Source: Candidatus Mediterraneibacter stercorigallinarum (lineage in GTDB: Bacteria; Bacillota; Clostridia; Lachnospirales; Lachnospiraceae). Taken from it: a stretch of 14,076 nucleotides of DNA. The translations under genes and the position numbers were made by a program. The notes under the pieces were generated by a model. It made no database searches. It had not been told where the DNA came from and was given only the letters and a program-made list of their open reading frames with translations. This document shows, in pieces, positions 1 through 5,696 of the stretch. The first letter of the stretch is position 1, and the number at the start of each line of letters is the position of its first letter. The stretch spans positions 1 through 14,076 of the forward strand of contig DXCD01000071.1 of the NCBI GenBank assembly GCA_019116185.1, in the 5' to 3' direction.

Positions 1-21
1 GTTCGAACCCCGTCTGTCGCT
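1..21 (+). tRNA. 3' end of a tRNA (partial, identity not determinable)
   Basis: The window opens inside a tRNA. GTTCGAAC fits the T-arm (G53, then the TTCGAAC loop), CCCGT would be the 3' strand of the T stem, and CTGTCGC the 3' strand of the acceptor stem, followed by a U at the discriminator position. Counting from G53 gives exactly 21 bases to position 73. No CCA is encoded. The anticodon lies outside the window, so the amino acid cannot be read. A terminator follows directly, consistent with the end of a tRNA transcript. Confidence 0.65.
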
Positions 22-26
22 CTGAG

Positions 27-65
27 AAGCACCTGATATCTCGAAGTGAGATGCAGGTGCTTTTT
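27..65 (+). terminator. Rho-independent terminator after the tRNA
   Basis: GCACCTG (29-35) pairs with CAGGTGC (54-60). An inner stem, ATCTC (38-42) with GAGAT (48-52), continues the hairpin after a small internal bulge, and five T residues (61-65) follow. It ends the tRNA transcript and leaves only 27 bases before the MarR start codon. Confidence 0.85.
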
Positions 66-75
66 CGTTAACGAA
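64..75. promoter_or_regulatory. Perfect 12-base palindrome upstream of the MarR gene (possible operator)
   Basis: TTCGTTAACGAA is a perfect palindrome lying between the terminator T-run and the MarR ribosome binding site (GAGGAG, 81-86). MarR-family dimers bind short palindromes and often repress their own gene, so this is a candidate autoregulatory site. That is inference from position and symmetry only; 12-base palindromes also arise by chance, and no promoter is visible next to it. Confidence 0.3.
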
Positions 76-92
76 GATACGAGGAGATAAGG

Positions 93-527
93 ATGGAACA
101 GCGCGGCAGGCCAATAGGGTTTCTGATCAAACAGATCAACAATGTTTTTGAAAAAGAATTAACGGAGAGGCTGAAAGATACCGGGATCACTTCTTCCCAG
201 TGCGCGGTGCTGGATTACCTTTTCCACACGAGTAAAGACGAAGTGAGCCAGCGGGATGTTGAGAAGAATTTGAATCTTAAGAATCCCACTGTGACCGGAA
301 TCCTGAAGCGCCTGGATGAGAAAGGCTACATCCTCTGTGTTCCGAATGCAAATGATAAGCGGAAGAAGAATATCTACCTCACAGAGAAGGCGTATGATAT
401 TCAGCGGCGGATGGAAGCAGACAGAAGGAAGCTGGACCGGGAGCTGACCCGGGGGATGACAAAGCGGGAAGTAGAAGCGCTCAGGAAGAACCTGGAGAAA
501 ATGTTGTACAATATAGCAGATCCGTGA
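93..527 (+). CDS. MarR-family transcriptional regulator
   Basis: A 144-residue protein of usual MarR length. The N-terminal helix (about 8-28) belongs to the dimerisation region. The winged helix-turn-helix spans about 32-98: the SQRDVEKNLNLKNPTVTGIL stretch (52-71) is the DNA-recognition part, and NDKRKKNIYLT (87-97) is the basic wing that contacts the minor groove. A C-terminal charged helical region (about 100-140) completes the dimer interface. The ATG is preceded by GAGGAG at six bases. Ligand and targets cannot be read from the sequence. It lacks the C-terminal histidine pair that binds zinc in the streptococcal MarR-type zinc repressor AdcR, so despite a metal transporter downstream it is probably not a zinc sensor. 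It sits 71 bases before thyA, in the same direction, with no promoter visible between them. Confidence 0.9.
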   Translation: MEQRGRPIGFLIKQINNVFEKELTERLKDTGITSSQCAVLDYLFHTSKDEVSQRDVEKNLNLKNPTVTGILKRLDEKGYILCVPNANDKRKKNIYLTEKAYDIQRRMEADRRKLDRELTRGMTKREVEALRKNLEKMLYNIADP

Positions 528-528
528 T

Positions 529-586
529 AATTGTGAGAAAACGGGAGCAAAAGGGGTCTGACCCCTTTGGGGAGAATTGTCAGAAA
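529..586 (+). repeat. 12-base direct repeat pair flanking a palindrome
   Basis: AATTGTGAGAAA (529-540) and AATTGTCAGAAA (575-586) match at 11 of 12 positions and bracket the 19-base palindrome at 550-568. The arrangement could be a target duplication around a small inserted element, a pair of protein-binding sites, or chance. Confidence 0.4.
550..568. repeat. 19-base near-perfect palindrome before thyA, REP-like
   Basis: AAAGGGGTCTGACCCCTTT has two 9-base arms that are exact reverse complements around a single central T. As RNA it could form a seven-pair G/C-rich stem with a five-base loop. No T-run follows, so it is not an ordinary terminator. From memory, GGGGTCNGACCCC-type palindromes recur as dispersed repeats in many bacterial genomes; whether this one is repeated elsewhere in this genome cannot be seen here. 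Confidence 0.6.
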
Positions 587-598
587 AAGGAGAATATT

Positions 599-1447
599 AT
601 GAGCTACGCAGACAAAGTTTTTATTGACATGTGCAGGGATATCATTGATAACGGGACAAGCACAGAGGGGGAAAAGGTACGGCCTGTATGGGAGGACGGT
701 ACGTCAGCTTATACGATCAAGAAATTCGGTGTAGTCAACCGTTATGATTTGTCAAAGGAATTTCCGGCATTGACGCTGCGGCGCACAGCGATCAAGAGCT
801 GTGTGGACGAGATGCTGTGGATCTGGCAGAAGAAGTCCAACAATGTGAATGAATTAAAGAGCCATATCTGGGACAGCTGGGCAGATGAGACGGGATCCAT
901 CGGCAAGGCGTACGGCTATCAGATGGGCGTGAAGCATCAATATAAAGAAGGAATGATGGATCAGACGGACCGGGTGATCTATGACCTGAAGAATAACCCG
1001 TACAGCCGCCGGATCATGACGAATATTTATGTGCACCAGGATCTCCACGAGATGAATCTGTATCCGTGCGCGTACAGCATGACATTTAATGTGACAAAGG
1101 AGAAGGACAGTGACATCCTTACCCTGAATGGAATCCTGAATCAGAGATCTCAGGATGTGCTGACTGCCAACAACTGGAATGTGTGCCAGTATGCAGTGCT
1201 GCTTCATATGCTGGCCCAGGTGTGCGGCATGAAGGCAGGGGAGTTTGTCCATGTGATTGCGGACGCTCATATCTATGACAGGCATGTGCCCATGATCGAG
1301 GAGCTGATCTCAAGAGAGCCGCTCACGGCGCCGGACTTCTGGCTGAATCCGGAGATCAAAGACTTCTATGACTTTACGCCGGACGACGTGCGCCTGGACA
1401 ATTATGAGACACATCCGCAGATGAAAAATATCCCGGTCGCAGTGTAG
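599..1447 (+). CDS. thyA: Thymidylate synthase
   Basis: Makes dTMP from dUMP using 5,10-methylenetetrahydrofolate, releasing dihydrofolate, in the cytoplasm. The 282-residue protein has the classical ThyA signatures: SRR (136-138) for phosphate contact, catalytic cysteine C157 in LYPCAYS, QRSQDV (182-187), and D186 and N194 at the same eight-residue spacing as the E. coli pair D169/N177 that orients dUMP. The ATG at 599 is preceded by AAAGGAG. The frame is open further upstream to a GTG at 524 that overlaps the MarR stop codon, but those 25 extra codons run through the palindrome at 550-568 and have no ThyA character, so 599 is chosen. folA follows after 61 bases, the usual pairing, because DHFR regenerates the folate this enzyme oxidises. 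Family call is secure. Confidence 0.95.
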   Translation: MSYADKVFIDMCRDIIDNGTSTEGEKVRPVWEDGTSAYTIKKFGVVNRYDLSKEFPALTLRRTAIKSCVDEMLWIWQKKSNNVNELKSHIWDSWADETGSIGKAYGYQMGVKHQYKEGMMDQTDRVIYDLKNNPYSRRIMTNIYVHQDLHEMNLYPCAYSMTFNVTKEKDSDILTLNGILNQRSQDVLTANNWNVCQYAVLLHMLAQVCGMKAGEFVHVIADAHIYDRHVPMIEELISREPLTAPDFWLNPEIKDFYDFTPDDVRLDNYETHPQMKNIPVAV

Positions 1448-1508
1448 GCGCGGCCGTCTGAAAGAGGCTTTATTATAAAGGTCAAAAGACAGAAAGGAAG
1501 AGATTCAT

Positions 1509-1997
1509 ATGAAAGCAATACTCTCAGCAGACAGAAACTGGGGAATCGGCTGCAATAACAAGCTGCTTGTCAGCATTCCCTCGGATATGAAGTTTTTCCG
1601 GGAGACAACTACAGGAAACGTTGTAGTTATGGGACGAAAGACACTGGAAAGTTTCCCGAACGGCGCTCCGCTCAAGAACCGCACAAATATTGTGCTTACA
1701 GGGAACCGTGACTATCAGGTGAAAGACGCGGTGATCGTCCACTCACAGGACGAGCTGCTGGAAGAACTGAAGAAATATGATACTGAGAAGATATACGTGA
1801 TCGGCGGAGAGAGCATCTACCGGATGATGCTTCCGTATTGTGACACTGTATATGTGACAAAGATCGACCGCTCATTCCAGGCGGATACCTTTTTCCCGAA
1901 CCTGGATGAGATGGATGAATGGGAGATGACGGAAGAAGGAGAGGAGCAGACCTGCTTTGACCTGGAATACCGTTTTACGAAATATGAGAGAAAATAA
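1509..1997 (+). CDS. folA: Dihydrofolate reductase
   Basis: Reduces dihydrofolate to tetrahydrofolate with NADPH; cytoplasmic, and the target of trimethoprim-type inhibitors. The 162 residues match the family's usual length. Visible features are the N-terminal strand with DRNWGIG (8-14), the acidic active-site residue D26 in IPSDMKFF, the NADPH-contacting MGRKTLESFP (41-50), and the VIGGESIY glycine pair (99-100). The loop reads LLVSIP where many family members have LLWHLP or LLWRLP, so the tryptophan of the substrate loop is replaced by valine, a variation seen in natural DHFRs. AAGGAAG lies upstream of the ATG. It follows thyA and its last 14 bases overlap the preferred start of the metal-binding lipoprotein, which suggests one transcript. 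Confidence 0.95.
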   Translation: MKAILSADRNWGIGCNNKLLVSIPSDMKFFRETTTGNVVVMGRKTLESFPNGAPLKNRTNIVLTGNRDYQVKDAVIVHSQDELLEELKKYDTEKIYVIGGESIYRMMLPYCDTVYVTKIDRSFQADTFFPNLDEMDEWEMTEEGEEQTCFDLEYRFTKYERK

Positions 1998-3093
1998 GCA
2001 GAGAAAAATATCTTCTAAGCCAGCTCTGTCAGTCAGCTGGCTTATATCAGTTATGCTCATATCGGTGCTCCTTCTGTCCGGATGCAGCGGGCAGAACGGT
2101 ACAGCTGCGGACAAAAGCGCGCAGGGAACAGCAGAAGAAGCCGGGAAGATCAGCGTAGTGACAACGATCTTTCCGCCCTATGACTTTGTCCGCGAGATCG
2201 CGGGAGAACAGGTGGAGCTGAAAATGCTCTTAAAGCCCGGGGAGGAGAGCCATTCCTATGAGCCCACGCCCCAGGACATTATCGCGATCCAGGAGAGCGA
2301 CGTGTTCATTTACACTGGCGGGGAAAATGATGTCTGGGTGGAGGATATCTTAAGTTCCATGCCGGACAGTGACTGCCTGACATTGAAACTGGTGGACTGT
2401 GTGGACACAGTGGAAGAGGAGCACGTGGAAGGAATGAAGGAATCCGCAGGGCATACCCATGAAGATCCCGACAGTGAGGCACAGGCAGATGGAGAAGAAC
2501 CCGATGAGGATCATGACCATGCGGATGAGTCAGAGGAGGAAGCGCATTCTGTCCATGAGATCGACGAGCATGTGTGGACTTCTCCGGTCAATGCGGCGCT
2601 GATCGTGGAACAGATCAAAGAGGTGCTGATTGAGGCGGATCCGTCCAATCGGGCAGCTTATGAGGAAAATGCCGCGGCATATGAGGCGGAGCTTTCAGAA
2701 CTGGACCGGGAGTTCCGGGAGGTGACGGAGAATGCGCAGGGAAACCTGCTGATCTTCGGCGACCGGTTCCCGTTCCGCTATTTTGCGGACGAGTATGGAC
2801 TGGATTATTATGCCGCATTCCCGGGCTGCGCGGGTGATACAGAGCCAAGCGCGGCGACCATGGCATTTCTTATTGATAAAGTGAAAGAAGAGAATGTTCC
2901 CGCTGTATTAAAAATGGAGCTGAGCAACGCGGATATTGCCAATGCCATTGCAGAGGCGACAGGGACAGAGGTGAAGGTGTTTTACAGCTGCCACAACCTG
3001 TCAGCAGATGATTTTGAGAACGGCGAGACTTATTTGAGCATGATGCAGAAAAATGTGGAGACTCTGAAGGAGGTTTTGAACGGATGGCGCTGA
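1984..3093 (+). CDS. Metal (zinc/manganese-type) ABC transporter substrate-binding lipoprotein, ZnuA/AdcA-like
   Basis: Extracytoplasmic metal-binding component of a cluster A-I (ZnuA/TroA-type) importer. From the ATG at 1984 it is 369 residues. The N-terminus has a basic region, a hydrophobic segment (about 15-31) and lipobox LLSGC with lipidated C34. The binding fold begins at ISVVTTIFPPYDF. Candidate ligands are H90 in HSYEP and H196 in DEHVW. Between them lies an acidic, histidine-rich loop (about 140-196, including H157, H159, H177, H179), typical of zinc-binding members. The third ligand position, usually His before the YF motif, reads GDRFPFRYF with D260, a variant I associate with clostridial homologues. 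YSCHN (334-338) lies near the C-terminus. An in-frame TTG at 1957 has a better-placed ribosome binding site, so the start is uncertain by nine codons. Metal identity is inferred. Confidence 0.88.
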   Translation: MRENKQRKISSKPALSVSWLISVMLISVLLLSGCSGQNGTAADKSAQGTAEEAGKISVVTTIFPPYDFVREIAGEQVELKMLLKPGEESHSYEPTPQDIIAIQESDVFIYTGGENDVWVEDILSSMPDSDCLTLKLVDCVDTVEEEHVEGMKESAGHTHEDPDSEAQADGEEPDEDHDHADESEEEAHSVHEIDEHVWTSPVNAALIVEQIKEVLIEADPSNRAAYEENAAAYEAELSELDREFREVTENAQGNLLIFGDRFPFRYFADEYGLDYYAAFPGCAGDTEPSAATMAFLIDKVKEENVPAVLKMELSNADIANAIAEATGTEVKVFYSCHNLSADDFENGETYLSMMQKNVETLKEVLNGWR

Positions 3094-3818
3094 TCAGATG
3101 CGAAAATGTTTCCATCGGATATGAAGGACAGACAGTGGTAAAAGATCTGGACTTCTCCATTGAAGCCGGGGATTACCTGTGTATCGTGGGAGAGAACGGT
3201 TCGGGCAAGAGCACCCTCGTGAAGAGTCTCCTTGGGCTGAAGGGTGTGGAAAAAGGGCGCATTCTGTATGGGGACGGACTGAAACAGAATGAGATCGGTT
3301 ATCTCCCGCAGCAGACAGACGCGCAGAAGGATTTCCCGGCGAGCGTGTATGAGGTCGTTCTGTCCGGCAGGCTCAACAGCCGGGGATTGAAACCGTTTTA
3401 CACCGGCGGGGATAAAAAGGCAGCAGTGGAGAAGATGGAGCTCCTGGGCATCCGCGATCTGGCGAAGCAGTGCTTCCGGGATCTCTCGGGGGGACAGAAG
3501 CAGAGAGTGCTCCTGGCGCGGGCCCTCTGCGCTACGAAGACGCTGCTGTTGCTGGATGAGCCGGTGACCGGGCTTGATCCTATCGTGACTGCAGAGTTCT
3601 ATCAGCTCATCCGGCGGATCAACCGGGAATCCGGGATCGCGGTGGTGATGGTCTCCCATGACATCGAGAGCGCGGTGGAAGATGCCAGCCACATTCTCCA
3701 CCTTCAGGAGAAAATGCTCTTCTTCGGGACAGCAGAGGATTACAGGAAGAGCCGCGTGGGAAAGAAATTCCTGGAGGGCGCGGACAAGGATACGGACGGA
3801 GGTGCTCACAATGCTTGA
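3084..3818 (+). CDS. Metal ABC transporter ATP-binding protein, ZnuC-like
   Basis: The ATPase that powers the metal importer, working as a dimer on the cytoplasmic side. The 244 residues carry Walker A GENGSGKST (36-44), the Q-loop in YLPQQ (73-77), the ABC signature LSGGQKQR (134-141), Walker B LLLLDEP (154-160, catalytic E159) and the H-loop histidine H192 in VSHD. All motifs are intact. The start codon overlaps the last 10 bases of the lipoprotein gene, and its own end overlaps the permease by 8 bases, so translation of the three is probably coupled. Family resemblance is to ZnuC/AdcC/MntB ATPases; the metal cannot be settled from the ATPase alone. Confidence 0.93.
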   Translation: MALIRCENVSIGYEGQTVVKDLDFSIEAGDYLCIVGENGSGKSTLVKSLLGLKGVEKGRILYGDGLKQNEIGYLPQQTDAQKDFPASVYEVVLSGRLNSRGLKPFYTGGDKKAAVEKMELLGIRDLAKQCFRDLSGGQKQRVLLARALCATKTLLLLDEPVTGLDPIVTAEFYQLIRRINRESGIAVVMVSHDIESAVEDASHILHLQEKMLFFGTAEDYRKSRVGKKFLEGADKDTDGGAHNA

Positions 3819-4638
3819 AAATATATTTGAGATGTTCTCATATCCGTTTATGGTGCGCGCGATTACAGTGGGAGCCCTTGTGGCGCTGTGTTCGTCCCTT
3901 CTGGGCGTGAGCCTTGTGCTGAAGCGGTACTCCATGATCGGGGACGGGCTTTCCCATGTAGGGTTCGGAGCTCTCGCCATCGCGGCGGCATTGAATGTGG
4001 CGCCCCTTACCGTGGCGATCCCGGTGGTCATCGTGGCAGCGGTCCTGCTGCTCCGAATCCGGGGAAACAGCCGGATCAAAGGAGACGCGGCGATCGCGCT
4101 GATTTCCACCAGCTCGCTGGCTGTGGGCGTGATGGTGATCTCCATGACTACAGGTATGAATACAGACGTGTACAACTATATGTTCGGCAGCATCCTCGCC
4201 ATGAGCGAGGAAGATGTGCGTCTCAGCGTTGTGCTGGCGGCAGTGGTGCTGATTCTGTATATTTTCTTTTATCATAAAATCTTTGCCATTACATTTGACG
4301 AGACATTTGCGCGGGCGACCGGGGTGAAGGCAGATCTGTATAATACACTGATCGCCATACTGACAGCGGTGACGATCGTGCTGGGGATGCGTATGATGGG
4401 CGCGCTCTTGATCTCAAGTCTGATTATTTTCCCTGCGCTTACATCTATGAGAGTGTGCAGGACATTTAAAAGTGTCATAATAAACTCTGCCGTTATATCA
4501 GTTGTGTGTCTGGTTATCGGAATTACGGTTTCCTATGTTTGGGCAACCCCGGCAGGGGCAAGCGTGGTCATGGCAAATATAGCGGCGCTTCTGCTGTATT
4601 CCATTCTGGGGATTGTAAAGAACCGGGGGAACAGATAG
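3811..4638 (+). CDS. Metal ABC transporter permease, ZnuB-like
   Basis: Membrane-spanning component of the importer, ABC-3 family. From the ATG at 3811, preceded by GGAGGTG at 3799-3805, it is 275 residues; the open frame extends upstream but that part overlaps the ATPase gene and reads as non-membrane, arginine-rich sequence. Hydrophobic segments recur through the protein (about 14-36, 49-85, 98-116, 137-155, 178-205, 218-270), in line with the seven to eight helices expected. The family stretch SMIGDGLSHVGFGALA (about 41-56) is present, as is the GALLISSLIIFPA segment (about 194-206) that normally lies near the ATPase contact. It completes the three-gene transporter with the lipoprotein and ATPase upstream. 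Confidence 0.93.
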   Translation: MLENIFEMFSYPFMVRAITVGALVALCSSLLGVSLVLKRYSMIGDGLSHVGFGALAIAAALNVAPLTVAIPVVIVAAVLLLRIRGNSRIKGDAAIALISTSSLAVGVMVISMTTGMNTDVYNYMFGSILAMSEEDVRLSVVLAAVVLILYIFFYHKIFAITFDETFARATGVKADLYNTLIAILTAVTIVLGMRMMGALLISSLIIFPALTSMRVCRTFKSVIINSAVISVVCLVIGITVSYVWATPAGASVVMANIAALLLYSILGIVKNRGNR

Positions 4639-4666
4639 AGAAAAAGCCGGATGATCTGCAGCAAAA

Positions 4667-4725
4667 TCCTTCCCTTGTGACTCTAATATATAGAAACAGA
4701 AATAAATCCGTGTGAAAGGGAAGGA
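4667..4725 (+). promoter_or_regulatory. Inverted repeat that could mask a ribosome binding site
   Basis: TCCTTCCCTT (4667-4676) is the exact reverse complement of AAGGGAAGGA (4716-4725), separated by 39 bases. The right arm covers most of the Shine-Dalgarno AAGGAGG (4721-4727) of the next gene, so the paired form would hide it. A ten-pair stem with a long loop is only moderately stable, so a regulatory role is a guess. Confidence 0.35.
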
Positions 4726-4734
4726 GGATGCGTT

Positions 4735-5202
4735 ATGAGGAAAATCAGAGGGCAGAAAAAATATATGATGGTCATTGTGGTATTGGTTCTGCTTATTTTC
4801 AGTTTTGGAGGCGCTTTCTTTTATTGGAAAATTCCCTCCCGGCGGGAGGCTATGACCTGGGCAAGGTCCCTTCAGGCATCGGATGTATCGAAGATCGAAC
4901 TGACCGTTATGCCTTCGGCAGAAGATGAGCGGTATCGGATCTTTGAGGAGGATGAATTTGATGACATCATCGCACTGATTAATAAAAGTACAGGAAGATA
5001 TATTGAAGAACCGGATCAGCTGGCGGGGATGTCCAGGATCTTATATATCACAATGAAAGACGGCACGCGTCATACAGTGGGCTATAACGGATATCTTATG
5101 ATTGACGGGGACGCTTATGCTGATAATTTCCATGGGTATTCCGAGGATGGAGAAAGCCTGGGATATGGGAACAGGGCGCTGCCTGACAGATTTGAATATT
5201 GA
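4735..5202 (+). CDS. Small membrane-anchored protein of unknown function
   Basis: I do not recognise this family with confidence. The 155-residue protein begins with a basic stretch (MRKIRGQKK), then one strongly hydrophobic segment (about 10-31, YMMVIVV to AFFYW), most likely an uncleaved membrane anchor with the rest outside the cell. The external part is acidic, has no cysteine, and alternates strands with one helix (EDEFDDIIALINKS, about 72-85), followed by RILYITMKDGTRHTVGYNGY and a C-terminal GDAYADNFHGY stretch. This layout resembles small extracytoplasmic beta-rich domains common in Firmicutes lipoproteins, but there is no lipobox. AAGGAGG lies seven bases before the ATG. It is 96 bases after the metal permease and could be cotranscribed, so a link to metal uptake is possible but unsupported. 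Confidence 0.75.
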   Translation: MRKIRGQKKYMMVIVVLVLLIFSFGGAFFYWKIPSRREAMTWARSLQASDVSKIELTVMPSAEDERYRIFEEDEFDDIIALINKSTGRYIEEPDQLAGMSRILYITMKDGTRHTVGYNGYLMIDGDAYADNFHGYSEDGESLGYGNRALPDRFEY

Positions 5203-5230
5203 TATATTAAAAAAGATCAAGAAAACGTGA

Positions 5231-5259
5231 TTGACAAGGATAATTATACACACTATAAT
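5231..5259 (+). promoter_or_regulatory. Consensus sigma-A promoter for the ilvBN leader
   Basis: TTGACA (5231-5236) and TATAAT (5254-5259) are both perfect consensus hexamers with a 17-base spacer. Transcription would start near 5266, just before the T-box leader. A promoter this strong fits control by attenuation rather than by promoter weakness. Confidence 0.9.
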
Positions 5260-5289
5260 GTATTTAAATTTCAGTTTTAAGACCATAGA

Positions 5290-5569
5290 CCAAATGCAGT
5301 GACAAGGAGGAGTACATAGTTTTCCGATGCAAAGAGAGGGGATGGCCGGTGAGAATCCCCGTGAGGATATTATGGAAGGTAGCCTTTGAGCAGTGGACTG
5401 AACGACAGGATGTCAAGTAGGCTTCAACGTGATTCCCGCGTTACTGGGAAACGGTATCGGATTCAGATGGATTCCCGTACCGGCAGAGTGCAGAGAGATT
5501 TCTCTGAAATTAGGTGGTAACACGGATAAGATTATTCGCCCTGAGCATATAAATGCTCAGGGTTTTTTT
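5290..5569 (+). promoter_or_regulatory. T-box riboswitch leader, probably valine-specific
   Basis: Senses uncharged tRNA and lets transcription continue into ilvBN when the amino acid is scarce. Stem I contains the S-turn strand AGTA (5311-5314), the apical hairpin GGGGAT/ATCCCC (5338-5343, 5355-5360) enclosing GGTGAGA, and GAA (5375-5377) opposite AGTA, with CATAGT (5315-5320) pairing ATTATG (5369-5374) just above. The codon after GAA is GUA (Val, 5379-5381) if shifted by one base, or GGU (Gly, 5378-5380) if immediate. A further hairpin, CAGAGA/TCTCTG, is at 5491-5507. The T-box motif AGGTGGTAACACGG (5512-5525) offers UGGU (5515-5518) for the tRNA acceptor end; the final U pairs with A73, which fits tRNA-Val and not the U73 of tRNA-Gly. 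The downstream genes also favour a branched-chain amino acid. Confidence 0.9.
5539..5569 (+). terminator. ilvB leader: Regulated intrinsic terminator of the T-box leader
   Basis: CCCTGAGCAT (5539-5548) pairs perfectly with ATGCTCAGGG (5553-5562) across a four-base loop, followed by seven T residues (5563-5569). Its 5' arm contains the bases that could instead pair with the T-box motif to form the antiterminator. Confidence 0.92.
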
Positions 5570-5634
5570 ACACCGGCAGCCTGCGTATGCTGAACAGCCG
5601 GAATCTGAAGGGAAGGCCCCGGAAAGATGGGAAG

Positions 5635-5666
5635 GAAGTTAATATACGAGGAAGTCAATATACGAG
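5635..5666 (+). repeat. 16-base tandem duplication between leader and ilvB
   Basis: GAAGTTAATATACGAG (5635-5650) is followed directly by GAAGTCAATATACGAG (5651-5666), differing at one position. It lies after the T-box terminator and 31 bases before the ilvB start. The remaining part of this gap (5570-5634) shows nothing recognisable. Confidence 0.8.
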
Positions 5667-5696
5667 AGAGGTCTTAAAGAAAAGGAGGCAGGGAAA

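Noticed and set aside
1..92. tRNA-linked integration site with a mobile element
   Set aside because: No integrase, no repeat of the tRNA end elsewhere in the window, and the following genes are ordinary housekeeping genes.
93..527. The MarR protein as an AdcR-type zinc repressor for the downstream metal transporter
   Set aside because: It has only one histidine (H45) and lacks the C-terminal histidine pair that AdcR uses to bind zinc, and two unrelated genes lie between it and the transporter.
3030..4175. Long minus-strand open frame of 381 codons
   Set aside because: It lies opposite the intact ATPase and permease genes, has no ribosome binding site or recognisable domain, and reads as low-sense sequence.
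4728..4928. Alternative frame starting at ATG 4728
   Set aside because: The ATG directly abuts the Shine-Dalgarno sequence, leaving no spacing, and the frame at 4735 gives a protein with a coherent membrane anchor.
5041..5286. Small minus-strand frame with a hydrophobic translation
   Set aside because: It runs through the consensus promoter of the ilv leader and the end of the unknown gene, with no convincing ribosome binding site; AT-rich sequence easily gives hydrophobic shadows.
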